Assembly: GCF_000238595.1 (NCBI RefSeq)
Contig: NZ_AGTS01000008.1
Span: 1-51,357 of the forward strand
DNA: 51,357 nucleotides
Source of the DNA: Acidovorax sp. NO-1
GTDB taxonomy: Bacteria > Pseudomonadota > Gammaproteobacteria > Burkholderiales > Burkholderiaceae_C
Reading direction: 5' to 3'
Below the pieces are notes generated by a model. That model did not search any database and was not told the origin of the DNA. It worked only from the letters and a program-made list of their open reading frames with translations. Made by a program: the position numbers and the translations under genes. Below, piece after piece: positions 33,924-41,856 of this stretch; the first letter of the stretch is position 1, and each line of letters opens with the position of its first letter.

Positions 33924-35188
33924 CCCGCCGAGGTCAGTTTTGAGAGGGTTTGCGCATAGAGGCCGCAGGAGGGCTTTGGTGCGATTCGCACGCTGCACCC
34001 GAGCCGAGGGGCTTTGGGCCCTTCCTGGGGCTCCCGCAGCCTTCTCTGGGGGTCTTGAAGGTGGAGCCCATCCGCGTCTTCAATCGATAACTGCACTGAG
34101 CCCCCTGGCGGGCGGGTCATGGGCGCACCGAAGGGCTGACGCCCCCAGCAGAAGCTGGCCTACTCCAGCAGAACCGAGATCCAGAGTCGGGGCCGGGGCC
34201 GGGGCCAGGCAAGCGCAAGGGGCTTTCTCCGAGGGCCGGGGAATTGAGCGCGTGCCCAACTTCGCAAGGGGATCAGCAAGGCAAACGCGGGGCCTCATGC
34301 GATGAGCAAAAGCGCCGACCCGGAGCGCAAATGGACCGGGGAAGCTTGAGCGCAGATGCAGGGTCAGGAGAACCAAATCCGAAGGGCGGGGTTTGAGCCC
34401 CACGCCCGAATAGGCCATAGCACCGCCCGAACCAAAAGCCACAAAAACCAATTGCGTTTTCATAGGGCGCCATCGCATGCTCCCGCTATATCGCGACCGC
34501 TGCCGCCAGATTCAAACCGGGAATTTTGAAACCGGGAGTGCAGTTTCGAGCCGGAGGGATAGCCGCAACTGGGATCAGCTCAGGCCAGCCAAAAAAAGGC
34601 CGAGAAAAACCGGGTGTGTGGAAACCAAATGCAGATCGCCATGAGTAAGGCCTAGGGCGGGCTGAGCCAAATGACGCCGGGGGAAATACAGCGCACTCCG
34701 GGGGCTTTTGAACGAGCGGGGGAGGGCGAGCGACGTGGATATGAAAACGAAATGCTATTGCATAGATATGCATCTACATAGGGCCTGATCGAGCGCCGTG
34801 ATCTTTGAATCTGACCGGGGAAACATCAACGAACTCCGCATAAGTCGAATTCCGGGGATCAGCACGCGTGAATCTGGAGCGATGAAGGGGCCAATGGGTC
34901 TTTGATGCGCCTGTTGAGCCCGTCGATGTGGAGCCGGAAGGTGAAACAAGGAAACCCAGGTAAGAAGTGGCCGTAGAAAAAGGCAAATATCCGGGGGAAG
35001 GGTTGAAGAACTCCCCGAGCGCAGGTTTAAGGGCCTGAAATGATCGAAGCCCTATGCGCAACTACATAGGGCCTCGTGAATAAAGAGCGCGGGCTATAAA
35101 GATAGCGGGCGTGGTAAGTACAGGGTCATATGCATCTACATAGGGCACCAGGCAGCGTGCCGGGGGGCAATTGGATTTGCGTTGAACG
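33924..35188. other. Gene-poor 1.26 kb next to the MobI-like gene
   Basis: Several frames of about 90-170 codons exist on both strands, but none has a recognised motif or a convincing start. Visible structure: a (GGGGCC)3 tract at 34189-34206, repeated ACCGGG-type words between 34330 and 35000, three copies of a CTACATAGGGC motif (listed separately) and a CCCTATG/CATAGGG hairpin at 35051-35072. A cis-acting role, for example in transfer, is possible. Confidence 0.45.
34766..35146. repeat. Three CTACATAGGGC repeats
   Basis: ATATGCATCTACATAGGGC occurs at 34766-34784 and 35128-35146, and a shorter copy (AACTACATAGGGCC) at 35060-35073, which also forms a hairpin with CCCTATG at 35051-35057. All three are in the same orientation downstream of the MobI-like gene. 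Confidence 0.6.
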
Positions 35189-35665
35189 CTACTCTTGGTC
35201 CTCATCCTCAGGCATGTCCGTTTCCGCATTAGCCTTTGCGACCCTTATCGCATTGCGTACGGAAATGATCGCTTTGACAATGTGTCGTGATTTGCGACGG
35301 ATCACCTGTAATTTCTGTTCTGCTTTCATGACTTCCTCTATCTCCCATTCTTTAGCGAAGACTTTCAATTTATCTTCGGTATAGGCCATGGTGGTTGTGT
35401 TCTTGGGAATAGAGACTCTTATGCTGGTACGAGCAGACTGTTTTCCATACCATTTAACTCCAGTCCACTTCAAATCCAAGTGGTTGCCTTTTCGTGTGCA
35501 TGAGAGCTGCAGCGTGCTCCGCGACTGCCATCCCTTCGCATTTTTCTCAACATGGTCCACGAACTTGAGGTAGGCGCCAGACACATCGGCCGCTTGGTCA
35601 TAGAGTTCGCCGATGCAGGTTTCAAGAGCCTCAATCGAGGCCTGGTACAGGTTCACGTCATTCAT
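35189..35665 (-). CDS. MobI-like conjugative transfer protein
   Basis: A 158-aa protein from the ATG at 35665 (the frame is open to 35728, but that part runs through repeat half-sites). Its pattern resembles MobI of SXT/IncA-C elements, an auxiliary protein needed for oriT recognition: a helical N-terminus, a strand region LDLKWTGVKWYGKQSARTSI, then AKEWE and a C-terminal basic helix. The gene is AT-richer than the surroundings. In SXT-type elements oriT lies upstream of mobI, which would be the repeat region at 35666-36281. The similarity is by eye. Confidence 0.5.
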   Translation of the reverse strand: MNDVNLYQASIEALETCIGELYDQAADVSGAYLKFVDHVEKNAKGWQSRSTLQLSCTRKGNHLDLKWTGVKWYGKQSARTSIRVSIPKNTTTMAYTEDKLKVFAKEWEIEEVMKAEQKLQVIRRKSRHIVKAIISVRNAIRVAKANAETDMPEDEDQE

Positions 35666-35772
35666 GGGTAAATCCACATCTTTACTTTGGATTGATCCAC
35701 CCTGTGCATCCACCCAAAGAAAACACACTTTCGAATTGCAGTTTCTTCAGGATGGAGCTGCCAGGTCGATTT

Positions 35773-36090
35773 CACCTAATAGGATGGAGATGCCTACATC
35801 ATCTGCAAGGGAACGATGGGCATGGAAAAGGCGTTCCCCCTAATAGGATGGATCTACCCTACGTCTCCATCCTAATAGGATGAACTACTTTTTTGAGCAT
35901 TCCTCAGCCGAGGACCTTCGAGTGCATCTTAGCTGGTAGGAACAACACCGTCCATCATACACGGGATGGATTGCAGGGGTGAATCCATCCTACTAGGGAG
36001 ATTTCAATGCGCGAGCAAACAACCTAGTGGTACGATCAGCACCAGCAATGTCGGGATGGATTCACCCTATGGATTCATCCTATTAGGATG
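35773..36090. repeat. Palindrome array around CATCCTAATAGGATG
   Basis: Sites at 35773-35788, 35837-35854, 35867-35884, 35985-36000 and 36075-36092 share CCTAATAGGATGG. The copies at 35868-35882 (CATCCTAATAGGATG) and 36076-36090 (CATCCTATTAGGATG) are palindromic across the 15 bases. GGGATGGATT and its inverse flank the last two. Upstream of an actin-type partition gene such an array is a plausible parC centromere bound by the ParR-like partner. Confidence 0.75.
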
Positions 36091-36141
36091 TATTGTATCA
36101 AAATTGGTCTTCTTACCAATTTCACCCCATCCCGTGCCCCG

Positions 36142-36216
36142 TTGGGGCGACTGTAGGGCGATTCGCCCATGCTGGGCAGTTCGCCTTTTCGTTGACCATG
36201 GAGCGACTGTAGAGCG
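36142..36216. repeat. Two copies of the kfrA-side 19-bp repeat
   Basis: TTGGGGCGACTGTAGGGCG (36142-36160) and ATGGAGCGACTGTAGAGCG (36198-36216) match the reverse complement of the repeats at 599-699, 56 bases apart. They lie just upstream of the actin gene. Confidence 0.75.
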
Positions 36217-36221
36217 TCATG

Positions 36222-36264
36222 AATTGCAATGAATTGCATTTGATGTACAATTGGATTGCAATTT
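36222..36264. promoter_or_regulatory. ATTGCAATT cluster before the actin gene
   Basis: AATTGCAATGAATTGCATT (36222-36240) and GATTGCAATTTAA near 36254-36266 resemble the palindromes at 17961-18001. They end close to the ATG at 36282 and probably belong to its promoter/operator. Confidence 0.5.
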
Positions 36265-36281
36265 AATTAGGGGATTTTGTA

Positions 36282-37274
36282 ATGAATGTTGTCGGCATTG
36301 ATGTTGGATACTCGAACCTGAAATTAGCTTATGGTCCAGCGCAGGGGAAGATGAAAATTCTTATCCGTCCTGCAGGTGCGGCACCAAAAGAGCATTTTGG
36401 GACACGCTTTGATGGTCGATCACAGGATGATTTTCTGCACGTCACCGTTGACGGTCAGGATTTCATTGCAGGGGTTTCCACAGATCGTGCGGAGATGTGG
36501 GAGCGGTCGCTTCATGCTGATTACGCAAAGACCGATTCCTACAAGGCGCTTTTCAACGCGGGATTGCTCCTCACAGAAATGAAGGAGATCGATGTTCTTG
36601 TTACTGGTCTGCCGGTGTCGCAGTTTCAAGATGATCAACTTCGTGCTGATCTAGTGGCGCGTTTTACCGGTGAGCACCGCGTCACACAAAAACGTACCGT
36701 CACTGTGAAGCAAGTCAAAGTGGTCGCTCAACCTATCGGTGGTCTGCTGGATTACGTGAATCAGGTTGCTGATGGCCCAGAGGAAGAACGAATTACCGAC
36801 GAGCATCGGATTCTTGTTGTTGATCCAGGCTTCTATTCTCTTGACTGGGTTTTGGTCAGCAACGGGCAATTGCAGCGCCAGTCCAGTGGAACAAGCATTA
36901 AGGCATCTTCCGTTTTGTTGGAGCAAGCGGGTATTTTCATTGCCGAAGAATACGGTGCGAAGGTGAGTGTTGAGACTCTTGAAAATGCCATCCGCAACGG
37001 CAAAGAAAGTATTTTGCTGTTGGGTGATCGCGTGGTGCTGGCGCCATTTCTGAAGAAGGCTAGTGAAACCCTTTCTTCCGTCACTGCCACTTCTATCCAG
37101 AAAGCGCTGCGTGTGGAAAGCATGTCGCCAGACGTTATTGTTTTGGTCGGCGGCGGCTCGAACTTTTTTCAGCAGACCATCCAGGATGCTTTCCCTCGCC
37201 TGAAAGTCGTTTCTCCACAGAATCCGGTGCTTTTAAATGCCCGTGGTTTCTGGCTGCTGGGCGCAGCTGCATGA
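36282..37274 (+). CDS. parM: ParM/StbA-type actin-like partition ATPase
   Basis: ParM-like proteins polymerise to push plasmid copies apart. The 330-aa product has the actin-fold nucleotide motifs: phosphate-1 GIDVGYSNLKLAYG (~5-18), phosphate-2 VVDPGFYSLDWVLV (~179-192) and the adenosine motif VLVGGGSNFF (~286-295). Length fits the family. Base composition is lower in GC than the trfA-hip region, suggesting another origin. A partner gene overlaps by four bases (ATGA), and the palindrome array lies upstream, the R1 parC-parM-parR order. Confidence 0.85.
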   Translation: MNVVGIDVGYSNLKLAYGPAQGKMKILIRPAGAAPKEHFGTRFDGRSQDDFLHVTVDGQDFIAGVSTDRAEMWERSLHADYAKTDSYKALFNAGLLLTEMKEIDVLVTGLPVSQFQDDQLRADLVARFTGEHRVTQKRTVTVKQVKVVAQPIGGLLDYVNQVADGPEEERITDEHRILVVDPGFYSLDWVLVSNGQLQRQSSGTSIKASSVLLEQAGIFIAEEYGAKVSVETLENAIRNGKESILLLGDRVVLAPFLKKASETLSSVTATSIQKALRVESMSPDVIVLVGGGSNFFQQTIQDAFPRLKVVSPQNPVLLNARGFWLLGAAA

Positions 37275-37849
37275 AGGAAACAAGCCTCAAGGTCGTGGTG
37301 AAGATTACTGAGGCATACCCCACACTGCAAAGTACCTTTGCGTGCACATCGCAACAGAACAGGGCTGAGCGCCTTCGTTCTTTGGCGATGGTGGGTTTGT
37401 CTCTTGAGGAGAATGGTTCTTTCATTCAAGGCGCAAAAAAAGCAGGGGAGGTAGTCTCAACGTCAACTCAAGTGCCAGTGGAGCCGGTGAAATTCGCGGT
37501 CGTGTTGAATGAGGCCCAGCCCAAGCTATTCCAAGCTGTCGCAGAAACTCCGCCTCGCTTTCGTGGTGAGCGGTTGCGGACTCTGGCGCTGTTGGGGTTG
37601 CACGTCGAGGTGGGAAGGCTGGTTATTGGTGGCACCGAAGACGGTGCCCCTGAACGAACTAAAGCCCCGCCGCCACCGACTTCATCTAAGCCTGCAGCAG
37701 TACGCTCGGGTCACAGTCCTTTACCGGCACCTGAGACCACCGTGATCAAGCAGGCGCCAGCTCCAGAAAATGCAGTTCCGATAAAAGCCCCCGATTCAGT
37801 GGACTGGGTGAGTAAGGGCGTCCGTAGTTTTGCAAGGTCCTTGGGATAA
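37271..37849 (+). CDS. ParR-like partner with internal duplication
   Basis: A 192-aa protein coupled to the actin gene. It contains two similar ~45-residue units: one with AERLRSLAMVGLSLEENGSF (~35-54) and one with GERLRTLALLGLHVEVGRL (~98-116), each preceded by a KVVVKITEA / KFAVVLNEA strand. The strand-helix-helix pattern resembles ribbon-helix-helix DNA-binding units, as in ParR adaptors, here as a tandem pair in one chain. The last ~75 residues are Pro/Ala-rich and disordered with a short conserved-looking tail. The ParR role is inferred from position. Confidence 0.6.
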   Translation: MKETSLKVVVKITEAYPTLQSTFACTSQQNRAERLRSLAMVGLSLEENGSFIQGAKKAGEVVSTSTQVPVEPVKFAVVLNEAQPKLFQAVAETPPRFRGERLRTLALLGLHVEVGRLVIGGTEDGAPERTKAPPPPTSSKPAAVRSGHSPLPAPETTVIKQAPAPENAVPIKAPDSVDWVSKGVRSFARSLG

Positions 37850-37853
37850 TCGC

Positions 37854-38258
37854 ATGGCAGAAAAGAAACAGAAAAGCGACCCGAAAGGGTCTATCAGTGG
37901 TTGGACGCCTGGAGTACCCCCAGCGGGTATCTGGCTTGCTATTGCCTGCAGGAAGTGGTCAGGTATTCACGATGGTCGATATCTAGAGGTGATAGCCGAC
38001 AACCCTTCCGTGTACCTTGAAGCGCAAGGTATCGACGTGACGATGAAACCAAGTGTCACTGTGATTTATGGGAGTGTTTTCATCAAGGGGGGCGCCACGT
38101 TCATCCTCAATGAACATGGCATGCCTGTTGGGGCCTATCCCAATTCGATTTTGGCGTGGACCAAGGTGCCCGAGGATTTGCTCCTGAACCTGCAGGCTGC
38201 GGTATTGACTGACCTGGCCGTGGGTCGTGCGAGCCGCCGCTCGAAGTCGTCGCCTTAG
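37854..38258 (+). CDS. Hypothetical protein
   Basis: A 134-aa protein starting four bases after the ParR-like gene. It is strand-rich (IYGSVFIKGGATFILNEHGM) with a basic C-terminal tail. Not recognised. It is part of the same rightward unit as the actin gene. Confidence 0.55.
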   Translation: MAEKKQKSDPKGSISGWTPGVPPAGIWLAIACRKWSGIHDGRYLEVIADNPSVYLEAQGIDVTMKPSVTVIYGSVFIKGGATFILNEHGMPVGAYPNSILAWTKVPEDLLLNLQAAVLTDLAVGRASRRSKSSP

Positions 38259-38285
38259 GTTCGAACCTGGTTCTGTGGAGCGCGC

Positions 38286-38513
38286 ATGCGTCAGGAATTT
38301 GTTCGAGGCAAACGGCGGTACATCCTGAGCCTGGATGTTGACCTGTTCGAGGCCTGCGTGATCAACCGTCATTGGTACGGTGAAACGAGTCGCCGCCATG
38401 GCCGCAGGCAGGAGCTTTTCACCGATCTGGAGTTGGCCAAGATCAGGTTCACGGCGGTACAGGCCTACCTTTTAAAGCGCGGCTACCAGCTACCGCGCCA
38501 TCTCCCACTGTAG
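38286..38513 (+). CDS. Hypothetical small basic protein
   Basis: A 75-aa basic protein with the segment DLELAKIRFTAVQAYLLKRGY, similar in feel to small WGR-like domains. Function unknown. It ends the rightward unit that begins with the actin gene. Confidence 0.5.
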   Translation: MRQEFVRGKRRYILSLDVDLFEACVINRHWYGETSRRHGRRQELFTDLELAKIRFTAVQAYLLKRGYQLPRHLPL

Positions 38514-38632
38514 GCGGGCTGCGGAAACCTGGGAAATTTTTTCCCTGTGCTATCCGGCCGGGAACTCGCCACCGTTACGGTCGAAGGTATCGCGGGAGGT
38601 AGATTTGGGGTGACCAACAATTTGGTCGAACC

Positions 38633-40162
38633 TCATGAAGCACCAGACCAGTTGGTCCTTTTGAATGTCGCGGAGAGATCTTGAACGGATACCTCGCCAC
38701 GCCAGTACCTTAGGAAGCACTGTCGACCACCCTGTAACTCTATTGGCACCTCGCATGCTGCAAAGTAGCCTTGGCCTGTCCACTGCCCAGCCTCAATCGC
38801 GTAGGCCAGTCGGTCAATGGCGTCATGCAAAGTGGGGCCTGCCAACGCTGCATCAAAAAGTCTGTCGGTGTATTTCCATTGGCCTCCACGCAGGATATCG
38901 CTCCGTGAAACTACCTCCGAGGCCAGAAGAATGCGGCGGACTATCCAAAGTGCATTCTTTTGCCAACCTGTGGGTAGGTGTGACACATCGATGCGTACGC
39001 CGAAAGGATGAAAGTGAAAAACCCCGTTTCCTATAGCGGCGGCCAAGAAGGCATACAGGTCTGCGCCGTCCTCTGTACCCAGAAGTAGCGACTCCCACGC
39101 CTGGGCGCGTAGATGCAGTTGCGGTGACCATTCACTGGGTGGCTTGTCCCAGCACTTGAGAAGCCTGCTGTTTGCAGTCCAGCATCCATCGAGCCGCATC
39201 ACGTCAAACCGCCAATCGACCTCCTGGCTGTGAGTGCGAAAATTCAGAATGCTTCCATCGGTAGTGCGATCAACGGCGGCGGGGAAGATGGCGGTTCCCC
39301 TCACCATGGTCGCGAAGTCGCTGTCAGGATCAAGGGTCTCGTCTCCCGTCAGTCCAAAGACGACATTCAGATGTGCTTTTATGAGGACGCGGCCTGCAGG
39401 TGCCTGTCTTTCAACACTGGCGACCCACCCAGTCACCAGGTCAGCAACCTCCGAGACGGTCGTCTCGACTTCATCGTGCACATCGCCGGTTTCCATGCTG
39501 CCGGATAAAGGTTGGTGTATGTAGGCGGGGTTGGTGACGGCGCTTGGTTGGGCGGGGATTTTGTATGCAAGGGGCGACTGCCTCACCATTAGGGCCGTTT
39601 TACTTTGCGGGATGTGCTGAGGTGCAACCAATCCCGAATAGATCGGCTTGGAGGTTGAAATGCGCAGTGCGAATTCGGTGATGCATTCGCGCTTGACCGC
39701 TTCAGGGTCAAGTTGAGTTGTCAGATCAAACGGTACGTCTCCCCTGTGCTCATTAATTTGCTTCCATATGGCTGCATCTACCGCCTTCGCTCCAATCGTG
39801 GGTTGGCACTTCGCAATATCGTCGTCATGCACAGCAAGCATGACAGCACGCTCTCGGACTGCTTTCCATAGGCGAAGCTCCCATGCCTCGTACTTCCCGT
39901 TGGGTCCGTCAATGATCCCGTGATCTGTTTTACAAAGCCAGATGCCGTTACTTGCGCTTCGTAACTCCTCATGGGAAAGACCTCCCCAGCCGCGTTTCCA
40001 ATTCTCTGCAGCACTATGGATGTGACATGCGTCGGCAATATTGGTATTTTGGCCATCCGATGTCAGGCGAAGGCAATCAGGCTTGGTACAGAGACCGCCA
40101 GCCTGTTCGCGGATTTGCTTGCGAACTGGCTCGCTGAACTTCGTCTTATTTTTCTCTTTCAT
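38633..40162 (-). CDS. HNH-type nuclease domain protein
   Basis: A 509-aa protein. The N-terminal ~90 residues are an HNH endonuclease domain with a zinc-type Cys pair (Cys25, Cys30), CHIHSA (46-51), a conserved Asn (72) and LCKTDHGIIDG (76-86). The remaining ~400 residues are unassigned and may sense a signal or partner. Such HNH fusions are frequent effectors in defence islands. The gene overlaps the upstream 40159-40755 gene by four bases, so both proteins are made together. Confidence 0.7.
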   Translation of the reverse strand: MKEKNKTKFSEPVRKQIREQAGGLCTKPDCLRLTSDGQNTNIADACHIHSAAENWKRGWGGLSHEELRSASNGIWLCKTDHGIIDGPNGKYEAWELRLWKAVRERAVMLAVHDDDIAKCQPTIGAKAVDAAIWKQINEHRGDVPFDLTTQLDPEAVKRECITEFALRISTSKPIYSGLVAPQHIPQSKTALMVRQSPLAYKIPAQPSAVTNPAYIHQPLSGSMETGDVHDEVETTVSEVADLVTGWVASVERQAPAGRVLIKAHLNVVFGLTGDETLDPDSDFATMVRGTAIFPAAVDRTTDGSILNFRTHSQEVDWRFDVMRLDGCWTANSRLLKCWDKPPSEWSPQLHLRAQAWESLLLGTEDGADLYAFLAAAIGNGVFHFHPFGVRIDVSHLPTGWQKNALWIVRRILLASEVVSRSDILRGGQWKYTDRLFDAALAGPTLHDAIDRLAYAIEAGQWTGQGYFAACEVPIELQGGRQCFLRYWRGEVSVQDLSATFKRTNWSGAS

Positions 40163-40755
40163 CGGTCGGTCTTTCGGACATCCTGGGGTGCCTTCGCATC
40201 GCTGCGAAGATGGCTTTCATTCTGGGTAGGAGCCAACTCTGCACATGCGCTATCTGCGGATGCTTGGGCCTCGGCTTCACTGATACCAAACGCCTGAAAC
40301 ATTGCATTGCCGCGCTCGAACAGATCGATCATTTTTGCTGCCAACTCCTTGCCGTCAAGGAATTCGGTGCCAGTCCTCAGACCTGCGCGGTGGATCTTTA
40401 TGCGGCACAGGAGCGCCATGAGCAGATGGATCGCGCCCACTTGGCGATGCAAGAACCACAGCCAATGGGGCCACTCCAGAGTCAGACGGGCGAAAAAGGC
40501 GCGTACCTCCGGGATTTCAGCCAGCTCTCGCGGATCATCGTCGTAGCCCACAACCTGAATGACCAGACTCTCCTTGTAGCGCATGGCAGTCTCTCTGGAC
40601 TCCGCTACTGCATGCAGGCGCTCCAGTGAGCTGGCAATGCTGCCTGCCTCGATTTCACGCTTGCTGATCTCCAGGACCAGCAGCGCGTCATCTGTGAATG
40701 AGGCAAGGCCTGTTGCGTCAGTTCGAATCACCGTGGGTTTTGATGGTGTCTGCAT
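40159..40755 (-). CDS. Crr6-like protein coupled to the HNH gene
   Basis: A 198-aa protein containing GYDDDPRELAEIPEVRAFF followed by LEWPHWLWFLHR, which resembles the Crr6 (chlororespiratory reduction 6) domain known from chloroplast NDH assembly but also found in unrelated bacteria with no known role. The N-terminus has a strand/helix start and the C-terminus is Ala/Glu-rich. Its stop overlaps the HNH start by ATGA, so the two probably work together. Confidence 0.55.
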   Translation of the reverse strand: MQTPSKPTVIRTDATGLASFTDDALLVLEISKREIEAGSIASSLERLHAVAESRETAMRYKESLVIQVVGYDDDPRELAEIPEVRAFFARLTLEWPHWLWFLHRQVGAIHLLMALLCRIKIHRAGLRTGTEFLDGKELAAKMIDLFERGNAMFQAFGISEAEAQASADSACAELAPTQNESHLRSDAKAPQDVRKTDR

Positions 40756-40771
40756 GGTGGGCGTTCAATGA

Positions 40772-41350
40772 TTACGGGACCACTGCCACTTGAGAGCGCA
40801 AGGCTGCGAGCACCACACTGCGGTGAAGGCGATCACTGCCAGGCTGCACGAGGGGCATGCTGGTGAACTTGGCCATGCGAGATATCGCCCGCTCGAAGAG
40901 GCAGATGCATGCATGGTAGGGGTGCTGCGCGGACGCAAACATAACGCCATGGGCGCCCGCTTTTCTGGCGTCGGCGGCGAACGCCTGGGTTGACTTGCTG
41001 CGTTCCGATTGGAGAACGGGGTACTGTTCTTCCAGCCCGCGCAGGTCAACGAGACGAATTCCCGGTGCCGTGCGGAATTCGATCAGGGTGCGTTCCCGGA
41101 GCTGGTCCAGCGTGTAGCTCAGCGCATCGCGACGAAAAATCGCCTCATACATCGCCGTCAATTCGCTATCGGCAAGGTACGCGGTGGACTCATCTGGCAG
41201 ATCGAAGCGGCCGATGGGTACCCCGTACGGCGGCAGGATGAAGCCGCGCGTGCGCACGCTGCCTTTGCGCCAGCTTGTGCGCTGGATGCGATACCAGGAC
41301 TGTTGATCGGGAAGTTCAATAAATGGCGGATTGAGATCTGTCAGGTTCAT
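40772..41350 (-). CDS. RES-domain toxin
   Basis: RES toxins degrade NAD+ by phosphorolysis and stop growth. The 192-aa protein has the family pattern: YRIQRTSW, then PIGRFDLPD and YLADSELTAMYEAIFRR (~45-74), giving the Arg, Tyr and Glu expected at the active site, and the C-terminal FASAQHP..ACICLFE segment with the conserved Ser. It lies 12 bases after the antitoxin gene on the same strand. Confidence 0.82.
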   Translation of the reverse strand: MNLTDLNPPFIELPDQQSWYRIQRTSWRKGSVRTRGFILPPYGVPIGRFDLPDESTAYLADSELTAMYEAIFRRDALSYTLDQLRERTLIEFRTAPGIRLVDLRGLEEQYPVLQSERSKSTQAFAADARKAGAHGVMFASAQHPYHACICLFERAISRMAKFTSMPLVQPGSDRLHRSVVLAALRSQVAVVP

Positions 41351-41362
41351 GGAGCGAGGTCA

Positions 41363-41833
41363 TCAGTGAGCCTCAGCCGTTGCCAGTGCCAGGATTCGCT
41401 TGCCTGGCACGCCTTGTTCAAGTGCTGCACGCGGTGTCAGGCCGTGCAGGGCCAGCGATGGCGTCTCCAGGAAGGCGAGCATTTGCCAGCCATCCTTCGC
41501 GCCAAGGGCTGCGGCCAGTGGCTGCAGCACAGGCCACACGTTGGGCTCGAACTGCCAGCTCGGCAACTTGAACCCTCGGCGCAGATTGGACACGCCGATG
41601 CAGCGGCGCGACTTGATCCAGGCGTTGATCGTGACCCGGCTCGTGCCGGCCAAGAGAGCAGCTTCGTCCGTCGAGACCATGTCGGCGGCGTCCATGCGGT
41701 TGCGGCGGAACTGGGCGCCCGAGCGCAGCACAGCGGCCGACTGGGCTGCAGATGCGTAGGGATCGGACGACGATGTCTGGCTGTCCTGGACATTGAGGTG
41801 GGCAAACGGTGAGGAGATGGAAAGGGTGTTCAT
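41363..41833 (-). CDS. Xre-type antitoxin of the RES toxin
   Basis: A 156-aa protein with a helix-turn-helix near residues 55-77 (DEAALLAGTSRVTINAWIKS) and a C-terminal toxin-binding domain (WQFEPNVWPVLQPLAAALGA...GWQMLAFLETPSLALHG) typical of MbcA/ParS/Xre partners of RES toxins. It precedes the toxin, the usual order. Confidence 0.82.
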   Translation of the reverse strand: MNTLSISSPFAHLNVQDSQTSSSDPYASAAQSAAVLRSGAQFRRNRMDAADMVSTDEAALLAGTSRVTINAWIKSRRCIGVSNLRRGFKLPSWQFEPNVWPVLQPLAAALGAKDGWQMLAFLETPSLALHGLTPRAALEQGVPGKRILALATAEAH

Positions 41834-41856
41834 GGGGACTTCAAACCGTGGTGCGC

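Larger units (their letters stand above)
35666..36281. other. Intergenic repeat region between mobI-like and parM-like genes
   Basis: These 616 bases hold no gene. They contain GGGTGGAT half-sites next to the MobI-like start (35694-35715, minus strand), five TAATAGGAT palindromes or near-palindromes, GGGATGGATT...GAATCCATCC inverted pairs, two 19-bp KfrA-side repeats and an ATTGCAAT cluster. The region is AT-rich. It is a candidate centromere or oriT. Confidence 0.7.

Noticed and set aside
33793..34305. 170-codon plus-strand frame in the gene-poor region
   Set aside because: It overlaps the small gene ending at 33923, is rich in low-information Arg/Ala/Gly and has frames open on the other strand as well, typical of GC-rich non-coding DNA.
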